DNA of 64,000 nucleotides from Dimorphilus gyrociliatus (lineage: Eukaryota; Annelida; Polychaeta; Dinophilidae). A program made the translations under genes and the position numbers. The notes under the pieces were generated by a model. The model was not told the origin of the DNA. It ran no database searches and saw only the letters and a list, made by a program, of their open reading frames with translations. The first letter of the stretch is position 1. The number at the start of each line of letters is the position of its first letter. Shown here piece by piece: positions 60,901-64,000 of this stretch. The stretch covers positions 1,426,001 through 1,490,000 of the forward strand of contig CAJFCJ010000012.1 in NCBI GenBank assembly GCA_904063045.1. The letters run 5' to 3'.

Positions 60901-63900
60901 TGATATTTTAAAGAACGCTGTCCATGGAAGTTCCAACATAGATGAAGCTAATAAGGCTATTGAATTATTATTTGGTGAAATAGATGAAAGTCAGGGTAAG
61001 TTAACCTTTATATATACTTTTTAAATCAATTTTTGTTTGGCATTGGTTTGTTGGAATTGTTCTCTTACTATCTTTTCTTTAGCCATCAATTGTTCCTTTT
61101 TCTTTCAAGGTCAAATTTTTTCGATAAAATCAAAGGGGCATTTTATTTTCATATCTTTTCCCTTTATTTTTTCAACATTTCATATATCTTTTCAACTAAT
61201 CAATTCTTTCTTCTTTTATAAATCTTTACGCTTTCCTAACTGATATTAGAGCTGGATAATAATAAGATAGGATATCCTAATAGTGGAAGTCCTACAGTAG
61301 ACCATCTTAAAGATGGCGAAGAGTTAATTGGTTCGGATAACCAAATTGTAAAAAAAGAGGGAGGAAGCGAAGGAGAAGAAGAAAAAGAGGATGAAAAGAA
61401 CGAATATAATGAAGAACCCCAAAAGGATGGGGAAATGCAAAGAGTTGATAAGAGATCTAATGAGGAGCTTGAAAAAGACAAGCAATCAATTACAAGTAGG
61501 CCTAATAGTTCTCGGAGTAGAATATCTGTTAAGACATCAGGTACGAATGGTTCCAATCCACCCAGTATACGCAATAGTAGAACAAGTCTACGCAGCGTTA
61601 AGGAAGAAGATAAAATTTCCATAAAGAGTAGAACGAGTATACAAAGCGAACGAAAAGACAAATTAAAGAATGATGACAATCAATCAATTAAGAGTAGTTC
61701 AAGTAACAAAAGTAGAATTAGTCGTAAAAATGAGGATGGACGATCAATTAAGAGTCAGAAGAGTTTAAGTAGCCAACATTCAAGGGAAAGGATAACGAAA
61801 GTTGAAGAAGAAAAAGATCAAGATAGAAAATCAATAAGGAGTCATCGCAGTATTAAATCAAAGTTATCCGATAATTTAGATAATCAATCAATTAAGAGTC
61901 GAACTAGTTTAAAAAGCTCCGAATTTACAAGAAAAGGTATAAAATAAAGTAGAAGAAATGAGAATGTAAAATTTTTACACCTTAAAAATGTTGTATTAAA
62001 CTTATTCTTTATTGTCACCTTGGTAACGATAAAATAATCATACAACAGCACGAAAGCCCTTATTGTCATAGATAATTTAATATTGTTACATCTACACATA
62101 TATATTATACATTTAGAATTATGATTACTGTATTGTTGATATCTTTTTTTTAAGATTAGCATTTGCAATCTTCCCCCAATTTGTGTTTTTCTTAGTGAAA
62201 AAGCTATTAATTAGAGGTTAATTAGAGTACGAAACGGACAAGTTTAAACCTATCTTTGTTATTGCATGTTGGTCCTAGAGAAAAATAGTTTTTTTTATTA
62301 AAAAAAGAACTAAATATAGATTTCTTTTTTTAAAAAATACAACTTGCTAATCGATAGAAGATGAAACAATTGAAAAAATACAACCTGCTGAGGAACAAAA
62401 AAACAATGACGAGGATGTGGTAGATTTTAATTTGGGTACTGTACACGATGCCCTAGTTGTTGGGGAAGCAATTCTTCAAGCCACGGATGAAGGTGATAAA
62501 AGCGAGAACAAAGATGACGAGCAGTCGCAAAAAGATAGTAATGAAACTGAAAATGCTAAAAATGATCCAAACGAAGAGCAGGTAGAAGAAGAACAACAAC
62601 AAGACGAAGAAAATACGGATGACGCTGATAATCAAGATATGTCAAATTTAGATAGAGAGGAAGAGCGCGAAGAGACAGCTCAGACTATTACTGATGAAAA
62701 TCATGAAGATAATGTCTCAGATAATCGCGATGATATTCAGGAAACTAAACAAGAAGATAATGCAGATGATTATGAGAAAGATGGTTTTGATGAAAAAAGT
62801 GAACAAGAGGAAGCAGAGGAGAGTGTACGTCAAAATCAGGTAGAAAATCTAGAGCAGGTGGAGCAGAATCCAGAGTTAGAGCAAAATGAGGAAATAAAAC
62901 AGACAGATACTTTAAGCGTGCATAGTTCTTCTTCAAAGGAGGCCAAAGATAAGGATGAAAGCGATAAAGTATCAAATAAAAGTCAAAATGAACAAGATAA
63001 TGAAAGTCTTAAGCCGAATGAAAGTTATGATGAAAACGATAATGATAACGATAATGATAATGATAATGAAAACGAGAACGAGAATGAGATAGAGAATGAA
63101 AATGAAAATGAAAGTGAACATGAACATGAACAAGATGAACACAATGATGATCAAGACTATACAGACACATTAGGAGGTGATATAAAAACCACTCCCAGAT
63201 TCCTCCCCTATTTTTCTCCGAAGACGATTGCATTCCAGATTATCTCTATGTGCACTATAATTATATGTTAATTAGCTTGCATCATTAGCTTTTTAATCTA
63301 AAATTTTTTTACCCATAAAGCTATATTTTGCACATGATGTCATTTCTTATTCTTTAAAGTTAATTGAATGTTTATTTTTCAAGCTGAGGATGTTGCTGAA
63401 GAATCTAAAGAAGCCGAAGAAGACAAGCCTAAAGAGGATGATGAGGAAGCAGCAGCTGAAGAAGGAGAAAAGGCTGGCGAAGATGAGGCGGAAAATAATG
63501 CTGAAGAGGGTGAAGCGGAACAGCAAGAAGAGGCTGAAGCCGAACAAGAAGAAGAGAATGCAGAAGGTTTGTAAAATTTTGTTTCTCTCTTTTTTCCTTT
63601 AAAAGGTTTGTAGGCGAGGAATGTGAGGAATATTATTATCTATCGAATCACTCGGTCTGTCTATGTAAATATATTTCAATCATAAAATAATATGAACAGA
63701 AGAAAAGGGTGGTGAAACTGAAAAACCAAATGATGGTCAAGGTGATGAAGAGAAACAGGATGACAAAGCCGAAACCGCTGAAGACGAACAAAAGCCTGAG
63801 GAAGAAAATAAAGAAGAAGGAGGGAATGTTAGTCAAGAAGGGGAGCAAAAAACGAAAGCAGAAGAAAAAGAGGATGAGCAAGAAACTAAAGAGACAGGAG

Positions 63901-64000
63901 ATGAAGAGAAAAAAGAAGAAGAAACAAAGCAAGATGAAAATGCAGAGGAAAATGAGGAGGAAACAAAAGAAGACACTAAAGAAGAAACTAAAGAAGAAAC
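57904..64000 (+). CDS. NME8: NME8/IC1-type thioredoxin-NDK axonemal protein, 3' end outside window
   Basis: Outer-dynein-arm intermediate-chain-like protein. Exons: 57904-57994, 58062-58165, 58232-58303, 58403-58519, 58581-58662, 58990-59091, 59638-59813, 59870-60995, 61250-61936, 62358-63176, 63384-63566, 63699 onward. They give 1287 aa with the frame still open. The thioredoxin domain (residues ~1-120) has DVYQEWCGPCKSV. Three NDK domains follow (~190-305, ~330-450, ~465-615): IIKPNIVAAGR, LIRPDAYNQRRGSIMDKI and LIKPDAYQTKDEIMEKI. Each retains the active-site His (ALHGSD, IHGSDS, VHGSS). After residue ~624 comes a Ser/Lys/Arg region with repeated SIKS/SIRS units, then an extremely acidic Glu/Asp tail. 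This is the sea-urchin IC1 layout; vertebrate NME8 lacks the tail. Confidence 0.9.
58663..59637 (+). other. NME8 introns flanking the 58990-59091 exon
   Basis: Two longer introns (327 and 546 nt) surround a 102-nt phase 1-1 exon whose acceptor (ATGAACAAAAAAG) is weak. That exon may be alternatively spliced. The rest is AT-rich with an ATT/TTA simple repeat at about 59506-59578. Confidence 0.5.
61600..61930 (+). repeat. Coding repeat of SIKS/SIRS units in NME8 tail
   Basis: At least seven copies of a short basic motif (S/R/Q)SI(K/R)S occur, for example KISIKSRTS, NQSIKSSSS, GRSIKSQKS, RKSIRSHRS, HRSIKSKLS and NQSIKSRTS. At DNA level the core AATCAATTAAGAGT recurs, suggesting internal tandem duplication followed by divergence. 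Confidence 0.75.

Noticed and set aside
63648-63932. Phe/Leu-rich minus ORF resembling membrane segments.
   Set aside because: Antisense of GAA/GAG-rich NME8 tail codons yields artificial Phe/Leu/Ser runs.

Overview
This is bilaterian animal nuclear DNA, not bacterial DNA. Nearly every gene is a recognisable metazoan orthologue split by very short GT-AG introns, most of them about 49-65 nt. Gene spacing is tight and intergenic DNA is AT-rich. Families such as dachshund, TULP4, VIPAS39, NME8 (sea-urchin IC1 type), C10orf67 and SNRNP48 suggest an invertebrate with a compacted genome, possibly a small spiralian such as a miniature annelid. That last step is inference. I saw no transposon, tRNA, rRNA or CRISPR array. 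Exon models below were built by hand from splice sites, reading-frame continuity and recall of family sequences. No alignment was run.

Layout. 1-6303 (+): 3' part of dachshund, with large introns. 8059-9170 (-): TMEM33, head-to-head with RARS1 (9453-12288 +). 12343-13200 (-): SLC25A51. 13960-14493 (-): PINX1, head-to-head with RAB20 (14728-16046 +). 16715-18472 (-): GGPS1. 18723-20003 (-): an intronless secreted LRR protein. 21158-24850 (-): EIF5B, head-to-head with SLC39A11 (25088-26715 +). 27131-35527 (-): a C10orf67-family coiled-coil protein. Its largest intron contains an unrecognised gene on the opposite strand (31691-34821 +). 36791-39549 (-): PPP2R1 (PP2A scaffold), head-to-head with POLR3K (39752-40191 +). 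40574-43504 (+): an unrecognised TSP1/Ig/transmembrane receptor. 43603-45705 (-): a BTB-BACK protein. 46296-47681 (+): SNRNP48. 49661-53351 (+): TULP4. 53758-54117 (-): a small divergent ORF. 54240-56320 (+): VIPAS39. 57904 to the window end (+): an NME8/IC1-type thioredoxin-NDK protein with a very long acidic tail.

How the genes relate. Most are housekeeping genes: translation (RARS1, EIF5B), RNA polymerase III (POLR3K), PP2A, isoprenoid, NAD and zinc supply, vesicle traffic (RAB20, VIPAS39) and minor-spliceosome assembly (SNRNP48). They are not an operon-like system. The striking architecture is repeated divergent pairing with start codons about 200-280 bp apart, plus one nested gene.

The most interesting signal is in the long intron of SNRNP48 (46790-47062). 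A strong U2-type 3' splice site is followed 35 nt later by a perfect U12-type 5' splice-site sequence, GTATCCTTT. This is the arrangement expected of a U11-snRNP-binding splicing enhancer (USSE) through which the U11-48K gene regulates itself.
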